A stretch of 64,000 nt of DNA from contig CP126120.1 in NCBI GenBank assembly GCA_030123585.1, positions 2,357,001-2,421,000 on the forward strand, read 5' to 3'. The notes beneath the pieces were generated by a model. It saw only the letters and a program-made list of their open reading frames with translations. It did no database searches and had not been told where the DNA came from. The position numbers were made by a program, and so were the translations under genes. Shown piece after piece: positions 1 to 8,851 of the stretch (the first letter of the stretch is position 1; each line of letters opens with the position of its first letter). This DNA is from Rhodanobacteraceae bacterium (lineage in GTDB: Bacteria; Pseudomonadota; Gammaproteobacteria; Xanthomonadales; Rhodanobacteraceae).

Positions 1-498
1 GCACAGGCCGCCAAGGAGAGGATGCGGGCACTGACCGACTACAAGAGCGCCAGGGGACCGGAGAAGTACATCCTCTCGGAGCCGTTCCTGGTCGGGCTGT
101 TGAGCGTGCCGTGGTCGCACGTCGTGATCGCCACGGAACAAACCTACAGCCAGAACGGCCCGGTCATCCCGCGCACCATGGAACAGGCAGCGGCGCGCTA
201 CAGGGACTTCGACCAGCACAACCAGCTTGCGACCGGCGACATCAGCATCGCCCCGGGACTCTGGCCGCTCGGACACTCGAGCAGCGACAAATCCGCGCGC
301 GAATCGCCTGAGAACTTTCTGGGCCGCCTGCAGGCAGCCATGTCGGTCGCGTCACGCTATGTCTGGATTTATGGATACGGCAGCGCCTGGCAAACCGACG
401 GGCCGTACTACAAGAAGGGGCCGGTCGTCGACAATTTCCCCGATTACGTGCGTGCGGTCCACGAGGCGGAGCAACAGTGCGAACGCAACGGGTCATGA
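1..498 (+). CDS. Unrecognised protein, C-terminal part only
   Basis: The reading frame is open from the first base of the window, so the true start lies upstream. At least 166 residues are visible, ending at the TGA at 496-498. I do not recognise the family. The visible part is soluble-looking, with an aromatic stretch YVWIYGYGSAWQ about 50 residues from the end and a final helix-like segment (DYVRAVHEAEQQ). It lies 30 bases upstream of a kinase-like gene and in the same direction as two more glycan-type genes, so a role in surface polysaccharide metabolism is possible but only inferred from position. Confidence 0.7.
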   Translation, partial: AQAAKERMRALTDYKSARGPEKYILSEPFLVGLLSVPWSHVVIATEQTYSQNGPVIPRTMEQAAARYRDFDQHNQLATGDISIAPGLWPLGHSSSDKSARESPENFLGRLQAAMSVASRYVWIYGYGSAWQTDGPYYKKGPVVDNFPDYVRAVHEAEQQCERNGS

Positions 499-528
499 TC
501 CGCTTGCCGGAAATGCGGAGATGACGGC

Positions 529-1428
529 ATGAACGTGCAGGATTCTGCTCTCGGCACGCCGGCCGGAATCGACGCCGCGCCGCGGATCGAAACGCTCGCA
601 TTCACGCCGCGCAAGGAATCGTGGGTGGCGTCTTCGGGGGGCTGGTTCTACAAGATGTTTCGCAGCAGCGACGATCCGGCGCGGGACTGGCTGGACCCCG
701 TGTGCATCGAAAAGGCGCGCCGCGAGTACGCGGACATGCTCTTGCTGCACCGTTTCAGCAAGCACGTCTGCCGTCCGGTACGGCTCGACCACGCCTGCGT
801 CGTGTACCCGCACCTCTCCGGTCCCGACATGCGCGCGATGCTGCAGATGCGCGGCTGCACCTCGGCGCAACGCGCGGCTGCGCTGCGCGACGCCGTCACG
901 CTGCTCGCGCGTCTGCACGCGGAAACCGGCGAGGCGCTGGATTATCCGGTCAAGGATTATCTGCGCCACAGCTACCTCACCCCGGATGCCGAGGTACTCG
1001 CGCGCATCACCGCGCGCGAGCGGACGCTTTTCATCGGCGGTTTCGAGGTCCGCAATTTCCGGTTCGACCGCCAGCGCAATGCGTGGTTTTTTTTCGATCC
1101 CCAGCACGTGTTTCTCGGCATCCCCGAGGACGACCTGGCGCGATTCGTGATTTCACTGCTGATGGTTAATTGGGGTAAAGGCGGATCGTTGAGAATATGG
1201 CGTGATTTTGACGTCACGGATCTCGTGGCGACGTATCAGCAGGCCTCGGCGCGCACGCAGGACCCGCTGCTGCTCAATCATTGCCTGCGCGAAAACATCG
1301 CCATGCGGCGGCATTTCGCGGAAAAGGCGTTACGGGGCATGCACGGCGCGGGCAGGCTGATCGGCCGGCCGTACCTGTCCGCCTATTTCCTGCAACTCGA
1401 AAAGTGGGTGGCCAAGCATGAACTTTGA
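529..1428 (+). CDS. Kinase-fold protein, LPS-kinase/phosphotransferase-like
   Basis: Encodes 299 residues. The central part has features of the protein-kinase-like fold used by lipopolysaccharide heptose kinases and aminoglycoside-type phosphotransferases: an N-terminal stretch with glycines before FYKMF, a helical middle (LLARLHAETGEAL), and a FDP motif inside WFFFDPQHVFLG near residue 190, where metal-binding DFG/D-D residues sit in the family. The usual catalytic HxDxxxxN motif is not clear (the segment around FEVRNFRF is in that place), so the substrate and even activity are uncertain. The last 11 bases overlap the next gene, which suggests translational coupling to the methyltransferase and glycosyltransferase downstream. 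Confidence 0.6.
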   Translation: MNVQDSALGTPAGIDAAPRIETLAFTPRKESWVASSGGWFYKMFRSSDDPARDWLDPVCIEKARREYADMLLLHRFSKHVCRPVRLDHACVVYPHLSGPDMRAMLQMRGCTSAQRAAALRDAVTLLARLHAETGEALDYPVKDYLRHSYLTPDAEVLARITARERTLFIGGFEVRNFRFDRQRNAWFFFDPQHVFLGIPEDDLARFVISLLMVNWGKGGSLRIWRDFDVTDLVATYQQASARTQDPLLLNHCLRENIAMRRHFAEKALRGMHGAGRLIGRPYLSAYFLQLEKWVAKHEL

Positions 1429-2113
1429 CTACGAGCGCGATACCCGCAAGTTCTATCAGGACGATGCCACGGCGCAGCGTTACCACGCGCTGTTCGTGTC
1501 GCCGAATGGCTGGCGGAACCTTCCTTCGCGGGTGGTGGCGCGCAGGGAACGGCGCGCGATCGAAGGCCTGCTGGCACAGGTTCCGCACCGCACCGCGCTC
1601 GACATGCCGGCTGGCACCGGCAAGCTCGCCGGGGTTTTCGCTGGGCTCGGAACACGGGTGGTGGCCTCAGACATTTCCGCGAGCATGCTGAAGCTGGCCG
1701 AGGCCGAATATGCCCGGATCGGCTACGACCGCGTTGCGTTCCGGGTCGAGGACGCCATGGATCTCGGCGATTTCAGGAACGAGGAGTTCGACGTGGTCGT
1801 GTGCCTGCGGCTCATGCACCGCGTTCCCCCGTCCCTGCGCAAGACCATGCTGGGCGAACTCGCGCGCGTGGCCTCGCACGCGATCGTTTCGTTCGGCATC
1901 GAGAACGGCTTCCACGCGATGCGGCGGCGTGTCAGGGCCTCGGTCTTCGGCGGTTCGAAGAATTCCCTGTGCTTCTGCAGCATGGCGCAGGCGCAGGCCG
2001 AACTCGAGCCCATGTTCGAGATCGTCAGGCACGTCTGGATCGCGCCGGCGCTTTCGCAAGAAGTGGTTTTCCTGCTGAAGCCCAAGGCGCAACCCGCGCG
2101 GCGCACGGCATGA
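1418..2113 (+). CDS. Class I SAM-dependent methyltransferase
   Basis: Encodes 231 residues. A Rossmann-type SAM-binding motif I is seen as LDMPAGTGKLAGVFAGLG (about residues 53-70), followed by the acidic end of strand 2 in VVASDISASML and a motif II/III region FDVVVCLRLMHRVPP. This is the usual order for class I methyltransferases. The start ATG lies inside the 3' end of the kinase-like gene (11-base overlap) and the stop is 3 bases before the glycosyltransferase start, so the three genes look like one operon. The substrate is unknown; a sugar or lipid intermediate of a surface glycan is the natural guess from context. Confidence 0.85.
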   Translation: MNFDYERDTRKFYQDDATAQRYHALFVSPNGWRNLPSRVVARRERRAIEGLLAQVPHRTALDMPAGTGKLAGVFAGLGTRVVASDISASMLKLAEAEYARIGYDRVAFRVEDAMDLGDFRNEEFDVVVCLRLMHRVPPSLRKTMLGELARVASHAIVSFGIENGFHAMRRRVRASVFGGSKNSLCFCSMAQAQAELEPMFEIVRHVWIAPALSQEVVFLLKPKAQPARRTA

Positions 2114-2116
2114 GCG

Positions 2117-3355
2117 ATGGGCCCTGACATGTGGCCAGATTCGACTTCGCCGGACGCCGCCGCAGTTCTGCCGGAACGTGCCCAGGCCGCGGCTGGCGGC
2201 GCGAAAACCATCCTGTTCGCCAACACCGACTGGTATCTCTACAACTTCCGGCGCTCGCTGGCGCTGGCGGCGCAGGCCGCGGGCTACGAGGTGCTGCTGA
2301 TTTCGCCTACCGGCGAATACGGACCGCGCCTGCGCGAGCTGGGCCTGCGCTGGGAACCGCTGTCCGGCATGGATCGCCGCAGCCTGAATCCCTTGCGCGA
2401 ACTGCGCCTCTTGATCGAACTCATCGCACTGTTCAGGCGCGAACGGCCCGCGCTGGTGCACAACTTCACCATCAAGTGCGCGGTGTACGGCTCGCTGGCC
2501 GCGATGGCGTCCGGAATTCCGGCACGCATCAACGCGGTGGCGGGCCTCGGCTACGTGTTCGCCAGCAACGCTCCGCGCGCGCGCCTGCTGCGGCCGCTGG
2601 TGCGCGGGCTGATGCGCTTCGCGCTGCGCGGAAAACGTGCGCGGCTGATCCTGCAGAACCACGACGACGCGGCGATGTTCACCAGCCACGGCCTGATCGA
2701 ACCCGCGCACCTGCGCGTGATCCTGGGCTCCGGCGTGGACTGCTCGCGGTTCGTGCCCCGCAACAGACCGGCCAACGATCCGCCCAGCGTGCTGCTGGCT
2801 GCGCGCTTGTTGTGGGAAAAAGGTTTGGCCGAATACGTGCAGGCGTCGCGCAGTCTGCGCGCGCGTGGAAGAACAGTCCGTTTCCTGCTCGCGGGCGCGT
2901 CCGACGCCGGCAATCCCGCCGCGGTGCCGGAAGCCACCGTGCGCGGCTGGGTCGAGGAAGGCCTGGTCGAGTGGATCGGGCACGTCGACGACATGCCGGC
3001 GCTGTTCGCATCGGTGGATATCGTGGTGTTGCCGAGCTACTACCGCGAAGGCGTGCCCAAATCGCTGATCGAAGCGGGAGCCTGCGCGACGCCGCTGATC
3101 AGCACGGACATGCCGGGCTGCCGCGACGCGGTCGCGGACGGCGTGAACGGACTGATCGTGCCGCCGCGCGATGCCGAGGCGTTGTGCGCGGCCATCGAGC
3201 GCCTGCTCGACGCGCCGGAACTGGCCCGGCAATTCGGTCTGGCGGCGCGGGTCCGTGCGCTGGCCGAGTTCGACGATCGCATCGTGATCCGGCGCACGCT
3301 GGAAACCTGGGACGAAGTGCTGGACGAACCGCTGGGCGTGCCGGCGACACGTTGA
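2117..3355 (+). CDS. GT4-family glycosyltransferase
   Basis: Encodes 412 residues with the two-domain GT-B pattern. The N-terminal half begins after a 30-residue tail with KTILFANTDWYLYNFR and has the acceptor-side motif HNFTIKCAVYGSLAA. The C-terminal half has SVLLAARLLWEKG followed by LPSYYREGVPKSLIEAGACA and STDMPGCRDAV, the E(x7)E-type nucleotide-sugar-binding region of glycosyltransferase family 4. It transfers a sugar from a nucleotide-sugar to a growing glycan, probably at the inner membrane. It closes the kinase-methyltransferase-transferase run and is convergent with a WecA-type gene, which supports an O-antigen or exopolysaccharide role. An alternative in-frame ATG lies at 2129. Confidence 0.88.
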   Translation: MGPDMWPDSTSPDAAAVLPERAQAAAGGAKTILFANTDWYLYNFRRSLALAAQAAGYEVLLISPTGEYGPRLRELGLRWEPLSGMDRRSLNPLRELRLLIELIALFRRERPALVHNFTIKCAVYGSLAAMASGIPARINAVAGLGYVFASNAPRARLLRPLVRGLMRFALRGKRARLILQNHDDAAMFTSHGLIEPAHLRVILGSGVDCSRFVPRNRPANDPPSVLLAARLLWEKGLAEYVQASRSLRARGRTVRFLLAGASDAGNPAAVPEATVRGWVEEGLVEWIGHVDDMPALFASVDIVVLPSYYREGVPKSLIEAGACATPLISTDMPGCRDAVADGVNGLIVPPRDAEALCAAIERLLDAPELARQFGLAARVRALAEFDDRIVIRRTLETWDEVLDEPLGVPATR

Positions 3356-3387
3356 TCGGATCGCGCGGACGCCGCGGCGGCCGAAGG

Positions 3388-4488
3388 TCAGGAATCCGTG
3401 CCGCTCGTGACCGGCGCCACTTCACCCTGCGGCGCAGACTTGTCGGCGGACGCGGATTGCGTGCGTTCGAGATGCGCGGTGAACGCGACATACAGCACCA
3501 GCACCACCGCGAACGCCACCAGGTTCGCGACCGCGCCCAACTCTGCGTGGATCACGAACCCCACCGAGGGCAACACCAGCGCGAACGCGACGAGATACAC
3601 CAGCGTGCGGCGTGGCCCCATCCCGGCGTTCATCAGCAGGTGATGGATGTGGGTGCGGTCCGGCGTGAAAGGCGACACGCCGCGCTTGAGGCGCCGGAAG
3701 ATCACGGCCAGCGTATCCATCACGGGCAGCGCGACGCACCACAGCACCAGCCCGGGCGAGATATGCCGCGGCGAACTCTGGCTCAATACGATCAGCGTCC
3801 AGGCGATGAGGTAGCCAAGCACCACGCTGCCGGAATCGCCGAGGAAAACCTTGGCTTTCCGGCCCAGCAATCCGAGGTTGGCCATCAGGTACGGATACAG
3901 CGCCGATGCCAGCAGCAGCACGATGACGGTCCGCGGCGCCGGCATGTCCGGCGCCATCAGCACGGCAATCGCGCCCGTGCTCACCAGCGCGAGGCAGCCC
4001 GCTAGACCGTCGATGCCATCCATGAGGTTGAACGCATTGATCAGCCCGATCACGGCCACGATGGTGAATGGAATGCCCAGCCATCCGAGCGTCAATTCGT
4101 ACCCGTGCAGCACGCCGAGCGAATGCACGTACACACCCGTCGTCGCCATCACGATCACGACCGCGGCGGTCTGCACCGCCACCCGCACGCTCACGCGCAA
4201 TCCGTAGCGGTCATCGAGCGCGCCTAGCGCCACCAGCACGCACGCCGTGGCCAGCACGATGTCGTCGAAACGCCGCAGATGTCCCAGCCATAACCACCCG
4301 GCCAGCACGCCCGCAAAAATCGACAGCCCGCCCACCAGCGGCGTGGCGAGCGCATGCCGTTTGCGCGCATCGGGATAATCGAGCAACCCGACCGATTTGC
4401 TCATGGGAACCAGCACGCACAATCCCAATGCCGACACGCTGATCGACACAAGGCAGGCTGACAAGACCGTGTGCGCGGCTGGAACCAT
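3388..4488 (-). CDS. wecA: Undecaprenyl-phosphate glycosyl-1-phosphate transferase, WecA/MraY family
   Basis: Encodes 366 residues from the ATG at 4486-4488; in-frame starts also exist at 4533 (ATG) and 4584 (TTG). It is a polytopic membrane protein. Family motifs are visible: DYPDARKRHALATPLVGG near the N-terminus, NAFNLMDGIDGLAG (acidic metal-binding loop), FLGDSGSVVLGYLIAW, and DRTHIHHLL, the basic His-rich loop of WecA/TagO proteins. It attaches the first sugar-1-phosphate of a surface glycan to undecaprenyl phosphate on the cytoplasmic face. It is convergent with the glycosyltransferase gene. The start I chose matches the usual family N-terminus (a hydrophobic helix straight after Met), but its Shine-Dalgarno match (GAGG) directly abuts the ATG, so the start is uncertain. 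Confidence 0.85.
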   Translation of the reverse strand: MVPAAHTVLSACLVSISVSALGLCVLVPMSKSVGLLDYPDARKRHALATPLVGGLSIFAGVLAGWLWLGHLRRFDDIVLATACVLVALGALDDRYGLRVSVRVAVQTAAVVIVMATTGVYVHSLGVLHGYELTLGWLGIPFTIVAVIGLINAFNLMDGIDGLAGCLALVSTGAIAVLMAPDMPAPRTVIVLLLASALYPYLMANLGLLGRKAKVFLGDSGSVVLGYLIAWTLIVLSQSSPRHISPGLVLWCVALPVMDTLAVIFRRLKRGVSPFTPDRTHIHHLLMNAGMGPRRTLVYLVAFALVLPSVGFVIHAELGAVANLVAFAVVLVLYVAFTAHLERTQSASADKSAPQGEVAPVTSGTDS

Positions 4489-4935
4489 CCTCGAAAATCT
4501 GGGCAGGCGGGAGGACCAGTATGCGCATGCCATCGAAACTGCTGCTGAATATTTTCGAGGAATGTAGGGCAGTAATTTCTCCAAAATGAACGTGTTTATC
4601 TACCCCAATGCTCCATGAATGAACTGCCGATTTGTCCATGCATGACGTCGGATTTTCATCGGAAAGGATTGCCGGGTTTGACGCGTGCATGTCGTGGGCG
4701 TGCCGGGGGTCGCGCGAGTGCGCATCCGCACATCGCGCGGATGACCCACCTGTGAACGTCGCGGCGCCGGGACCTGAGCGGTGTCCTGCAGAAGCCGGCG
4801 CCGGACCTGCACGGCATGAATGTTGCTTGTATCCTGCTGCAGCGGGATGGGGGAGATCGCACTGGGCATCGGTCCGTCCTTCTTTTCCGGCCCGCCGCAA
4901 CCGTCGGGGAAGATCCCGGCTGCGAGGAACCGCGA
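4489..4935. other. Long intergenic region, divergent upstream of wecA and a small membrane protein
   Basis: About 450 bases with no convincing gene. The part nearest wecA (4550-4640) is AT-rich compared with its surroundings and probably holds the wecA promoter on the minus strand. A 10-bp inverted repeat, CCTCGAAAAT at 4489-4498 and ATTTTCGAGG at 4551-4560, lies in it. The rest is G+C rich with short dyads and shows no riboswitch or RNA gene that I recognise. Confidence 0.4.
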
Positions 4936-5196
4936 GTGACCACCACCGACATCGGCATCCTGCTCGTCATCCTGTGCGTCCTGTTGTGGGCGATCATGGC
5001 TGCGCTGCACCGGCACACGGTGCAACTGGAAGCACTGAAGACGCAGATGCAGGAATTGCGGAAAGCGCAGCAGAACCAGTCCGGCCACGGGTCGGAGCCT
5101 GCGCGCACATCCCATCCACACGACGACATCGAACGCCTCGCACCGCACGCGGTGGACAATCCTTCGCTCAGGACCGGGCGGAAATCCGGGTCGTAG
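4936..5196 (+). CDS. Small single-span membrane protein with coiled coil
   Basis: Encodes 86 residues from a GTG start preceded by a strong GCGAGGAAC ribosome site 7 bases away; the longer frame from 4816 lacks such a site. After six residues comes one hydrophobic helix (GILLVILCVLLWAIMAAL, about residues 7-24), then a charged heptad-like stretch (HTVQLEALKTQMQELRKAQQ), then a polar, probably disordered tail. The layout is that of a bitopic inner-membrane protein with a cytoplasmic or periplasmic coiled coil. The function is not recognised. The next gene, a secreted peptidase, starts 133 bases downstream. Confidence 0.65.
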   Translation: MTTTDIGILLVILCVLLWAIMAALHRHTVQLEALKTQMQELRKAQQNQSGHGSEPARTSHPHDDIERLAPHAVDNPSLRTGRKSGS

Positions 5197-5329
5197 TCCG
5201 CGTTGCCGGACACGGCGGTGCCGGGCCGAAACGGCGTGCGGTTTTCCGCCGGCAGACAGGGCTTTCGCCACTTTCGCCGGGTCCGGCTTGGGTGTAGGTT
5301 TCGCGGGTTCCCTCCCCGGAGCGCCCGCC

Positions 5330-7375
5330 ATGCCCGCCTTCACGCGTTGTCTCGCCCTGCTGCTCGCCGGTTTCATTTTCGTGCCGCTCGCGCGCGCCGA
5401 CGCGCCGCCGGCGCAATCGGAAAACGCGCGGATCGAGCACATCCTGGCGCAACGCGCCAAAGTCAAGGACATCCCGGTCGTGGCGCTGTCCTGGGACGGA
5501 CAGCGTCTTGCGTGGGTGGTGTCGCACGACGACAAGACCACGCTGATGCTCGCGTCGTGGAACGGACAGAACGCCCGCCCGGCCGGGATTCCGGGCGATT
5601 GCCGTGAACAGGACCTTCGCTGGGCGCCGCGCGCAAACGAGCTGGCGGTGCTGACCCGCTGCAAGGTCGATCCTTCCAACACCAAGCCGATCCGCGGCGC
5701 GATCTGGCTGATCGATGTGCAGCGCGGCCAGCCGCCGCGCAAGCTCGCCGACATCGAGGGCTTCGCGCAGGGCATGCAGTGGAGCCGTGACGGCCAGCGC
5801 ATCGCGTTCCTGTACGTGCCGGGCGCGACGCGCCTGCCCTACGCGACCGCATCCGGCAACCCGCGCGTCGGCGTGATCGGCGAAACCGATGAGCAGGTGG
5901 AGCGTATCGCGCAGATCCCGGTTGCGGGAGGTGCGGTGGAAGTCCTGACGCCCGAGAACCTGTACGTCTACGAATTCCGGCTGTCGCCGATCGGCAACCG
6001 CCTTGCGTACACCGCCGCGCCGCCGCCGGGCGACAACAACTGGTGGACGGCCAAACTGTACGTGCAGGATGCGCGGGCGGGCGCCGCGCCCAAGATGATC
6101 GTCGATCCGGCCACGGTGGAAGGCCCGCTGCATGGACTGCAGATGGCGCTGCCGCGCTGGTCCCCCGATGCCGCGCGCATCGTTTTCATCGGCGGACTGA
6201 TGAGCGATCGCGGCGCCACCGGCGGCGACCTCTACGGCGTGCCCGCGTCGGGCGGCACGCCGATCGACCTGACCGAAGGCATCAAGGTCACGCCGGCGTG
6301 GTTCACCTTCCTCGGCCCGCGCTCGCTGCTGGTCAACCAGATCGCGAGCGGCAAGGTGCAGGTCACGGAATACACGCTCGACGGCAACGTCGCGCGGCAG
6401 ACCCGCACCTGGTTCACCGCACCCGGCCGCATCGGCGACGGGCGCGCCGAACTGTCCGTGGCGCTGTCGGACAAGGCGCCGTTGCGCATCGCCTACGCCG
6501 CGGATTCCTTCGATGAGCCGCCCGAGGTGCACGCAGGCTTGCTCGCCACCCGGCCGCCGCCCGCGGTCACGACCATCAACGCCGATCTCAAACCCGAATG
6601 GGGCAAGACGCAATCGGTGGAATGGAACCACGGCGGTTTCCGCGTGCAGGGCTGGCTGATGTACCCGGCCCGCTACGACGCGCACCGGCGCTATCCGATG
6701 ATCGTGTACGTCCACGGCGGCCCGTCCTCGGCCACCCTTCCGGCCTGGCGCAACAACGCGACCGCGCTTTCGCAATTCGGCTACTTCGTGCTGATGCCGA
6801 ACCCGCGCGGCAGCTTCGGCGAAGGCGAGGCGTTCGCGCAGGCCATCCGCAACCAGATGGGCTACGGCGATCTCGACGACATCCTCGCGGGCGTGGACAA
6901 GGTCGAGAAACTGGCGCCGATCGACAACGCCCGGCTCGGGATGACGGGCTGGAGCTACGGCGGTTTCATGAGCATGTTCGCGCCGACGCGCACCCACCGT
7001 TTCAAGGCGGTGGTGGCGGGCGCGGGGCTGTCCGACTGGCAGAGCTACTACGGCGAGAACCAGATCGACCAGTGGATGATCCCGTTCTTCGGCGCGTCGC
7101 TGTACGACGATCCGGCGGCCTACGCGAAAAGTTCGGCGATCAATTTCATCAGGAACACCCAAACGCCCGCGTTGATCGTGGTGGGCGAGCGCGACGAGGA
7201 ATGCCCGGCGCCGCAGTCGTTCGAATACTGGCACGCGCTCAAGACGCTGGGCGTGCCGACCACGCTGGTGGTGTACGCCAACCAGGGTCACCACATCGCC
7301 GACCATGTCGATCAGGAAGACATCCTGCGACGCACGCTGGACTGGTTCGGGAAATACCTGTCGGCGTCCCAATGA
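5330..7375 (+). CDS. Secreted S9-family prolyl oligopeptidase-like peptidase
   Basis: Encodes 681 residues from the ATG at 5330 (an in-frame start at 5288 would put extra residues before the signal). Residues 1-24 are a signal peptide ending in LARADA, so the enzyme is exported. The first ~400 residues contain repeats typical of a beta-propeller (for example MQWSRDGQRIAFLYV and LPRWSPDAARIVFIG). The C-terminal alpha/beta hydrolase domain has the catalytic triad: Ser542 in GMTGWSYGGFMS, Asp622 in GERDEECP and His654 in NQGHHIAD. Family members cleave short peptides, often after proline, in the periplasm or outside. It is convergent with the radical SAM gene. Confidence 0.92.
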   Translation: MPAFTRCLALLLAGFIFVPLARADAPPAQSENARIEHILAQRAKVKDIPVVALSWDGQRLAWVVSHDDKTTLMLASWNGQNARPAGIPGDCREQDLRWAPRANELAVLTRCKVDPSNTKPIRGAIWLIDVQRGQPPRKLADIEGFAQGMQWSRDGQRIAFLYVPGATRLPYATASGNPRVGVIGETDEQVERIAQIPVAGGAVEVLTPENLYVYEFRLSPIGNRLAYTAAPPPGDNNWWTAKLYVQDARAGAAPKMIVDPATVEGPLHGLQMALPRWSPDAARIVFIGGLMSDRGATGGDLYGVPASGGTPIDLTEGIKVTPAWFTFLGPRSLLVNQIASGKVQVTEYTLDGNVARQTRTWFTAPGRIGDGRAELSVALSDKAPLRIAYAADSFDEPPEVHAGLLATRPPPAVTTINADLKPEWGKTQSVEWNHGGFRVQGWLMYPARYDAHRRYPMIVYVHGGPSSATLPAWRNNATALSQFGYFVLMPNPRGSFGEGEAFAQAIRNQMGYGDLDDILAGVDKVEKLAPIDNARLGMTGWSYGGFMSMFAPTRTHRFKAVVAGAGLSDWQSYYGENQIDQWMIPFFGASLYDDPAAYAKSSAINFIRNTQTPALIVVGERDEECPAPQSFEYWHALKTLGVPTTLVVYANQGHHIADHVDQEDILRRTLDWFGKYLSASQ

Positions 7376-7388
7376 CATGCATCCCGGT

Positions 7389-7436
7389 CTGCACGCGCGC
7401 TCCTGCAAAGCCGCATTCGCTGGAGCTCGCGTGCAG
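7389..7436. repeat. Stem-loop downstream of the S9 peptidase
   Basis: Two 15-base arms, CTGCACGCGCGCTCC (7389-7403) and GGAGCTCGCGTGCAG (7422-7436), pair at 14 of 15 positions around an 18-base loop. No T-run follows directly, so it is not a classic terminator; it could stabilise the 3' end of the peptidase mRNA or be another short palindromic repeat. No second copy was noticed in this window. Confidence 0.5.
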
Positions 7437-7470
7437 GCGACCGCAAATGCCAAGGGACTCTGATTTTGTT

Positions 7471-7582
7471 CGTCACTCCGGGGCCGCCGCGGCTTTTCGC
7501 GGCGGAACCCGGAATCCAGTGTCTTTGCATGTCAACGCGTTATAACAAAGACACTGGATTCCCGCTTGCGCGGGAATGACGA
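7471..7582. repeat. Palindromic repeat family A, copy 1 (CCAGT subtype)
   Basis: A ~112-base imperfect palindrome. The outer arms are CGTCACTCCGGGG and the reverse-complement-like CGGGAATGACG; next come AACCCGGAATCCAGTG and CACTGGATTCCCG; the core pairs GTCTTTG with CAAAGAC. Other copies or part-copies are at 42202-42311, 42893-42955, 47090-47206, 52632-52743 and 53614-53730. It lies between two convergent genes. Confidence 0.85.
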
Positions 7583-7604
7583 TCGTGGATCGATCAGTAT
7601 TTAC

Positions 7605-8690
7605 CTAAAACAGATCGCCTTGAGGAGAAGCCTCACGCGGCGGCGTGAAGCGCGTGCAATCCAGCGGCCATTCGCGGCGGCGCACGTAGCCGAACTTGCG
7701 GCAGGCGACCTCGAACCGCCGCGACAGCAGGCGCGCGAATTCGCCCTCGCCGTGCATGCGGGTGCGGAAGTCGCTGTTGTAGTCGCGGCCGCCGCGCATC
7801 TGCCGCACCAGGCTCATCACGTGTTCGGCGCGTTGCGGCACGTGCAGTTCCAGCCATTCGCGGAACAACGTCTTCAGTTCCCACGGCAGCCGCAGCACGG
7901 TGTAGCCGGCCACGCGCGCGCCGGCTTGCGACGCGGCTTCCAGCACGTGTTCCAGGTCGCGGTCGGTCAGTGCCGGAATGATCGGCGCGACCAGCACGCC
8001 GCACGGCACGCCGGCATCGTTCAGCGCCTTGATCGCCGCGATGCGGCGGTGCGGCGCCGAGGCGCGCGGTTCCAGTTTCGATGCCAAGTGATTGTCGAGC
8101 TGCGCGCACGACACGAACACCTGCACGAGGCGTTGCTTCGCCATCGGCGCCAGCAAATCCAGATCGCGTTCGACCAGCGCGTTCTTGGTGACGATGGTGC
8201 AGGGATGGTTCGCGTCGCGCAGCACTTCCAGGATCGCGCGCGTGATCGCGCAGCGCCGCTCGATGGGCTGGTACGGATCGGTGTTGGCGCCCAGGTTGAT
8301 CGGCGTGCAGCGGTAGCCGGGGCGCGCGAGTTCCTTCGCCAACAGTTCGGCTGCATTGGTCTTGGCGAACAGCCTGGTCTCGAAGTCGAGTCCCGGCGAC
8401 AGGTTCAGGTAACTGTGCGAGGGACGCGCGAAACAATAGATGCAGCCGTGTTCGCAACCGCGATACGGGTTGATCGACTGCTCGAACGGCACGTCCGGCG
8501 AATCGTTGCGGCTGATGATCGAACGCGCAGTTTCCTCGCGGACCTCGGTGCGCGGCCGCGGTGCGGCCTCGTCCAGCAGCGCGCTCTGCCAGCCATCGTC
8601 CTCGGCGTGGTGGCGCACCGATTCGAAGCGGCCCTCCGGGTTGGACGCCGCGCCCCGGCCCTTGATGCGCGCGGATGGCTGGGTTTGCAT
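7605..8690 (-). CDS. Radical SAM protein, PA0069-like
   Basis: Encodes 361 residues from the ATG at 8688-8690, chosen because the preceding in-frame extension is low-complexity and passes through the intergenic palindrome. The iron-sulphur site is Cys79, Cys83 and Cys86 in YRGCEHGCIYCFAR, a CxxxCxxC radical SAM cluster motif. The N-terminal KGRGAASNPEGRFES and the later DPYQPIE and ILTKN-like (CTIVTKNALVERDLDLL) segments match the PA0069/SPL-related family of radical SAM proteins, whose reaction is not established. It is soluble and cytoplasmic. It is convergent with the S9 peptidase and divergent from the peptide-export island. Confidence 0.85.
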   Translation of the reverse strand: MQTQPSARIKGRGAASNPEGRFESVRHHAEDDGWQSALLDEAAPRPRTEVREETARSIISRNDSPDVPFEQSINPYRGCEHGCIYCFARPSHSYLNLSPGLDFETRLFAKTNAAELLAKELARPGYRCTPINLGANTDPYQPIERRCAITRAILEVLRDANHPCTIVTKNALVERDLDLLAPMAKQRLVQVFVSCAQLDNHLASKLEPRASAPHRRIAAIKALNDAGVPCGVLVAPIIPALTDRDLEHVLEAASQAGARVAGYTVLRLPWELKTLFREWLELHVPQRAEHVMSLVRQMRGGRDYNSDFRTRMHGEGEFARLLSRRFEVACRKFGYVRRREWPLDCTRFTPPREASPQGDLF

Positions 8691-8831
8691 CCGGCCAGCA
8701 TACGCCGGCCGGTCTCGCCGGATGCGACGGACACCCCTGCCTTCGGTCACGCTTGACGCGAGGCCGCGCTGCCGTTCGGCTCCTTGTGTTGACGCTGATG
8801 TGCCGGCGTTCCGCCCTACCCCATAACCAAA

Positions 8832-8851
8832 TTTGTGCGCATGCGCACAAA
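8832..8851. promoter_or_regulatory. Perfect 20-bp palindrome upstream of the exporter genes
   Basis: TTTGTGCGCATGCGCACAAA is a perfect palindrome. It is flanked by CATAAC (8822-8827) and GTTATG (8854-8859), themselves inverted, so the whole dyad spans 38 bases. It sits about 85 bases before the HlyD start and between two divergent genes, the usual place for a repressor or activator site. The regulator is unknown and not encoded in the island. Confidence 0.55.

Noticed and set aside
1667-3232. Long minus-strand frame (521 codons) opposite the methyltransferase and glycosyltransferase
   Set aside because: It spans two unrelated real genes and shows the same low-complexity composition as other mirror frames.
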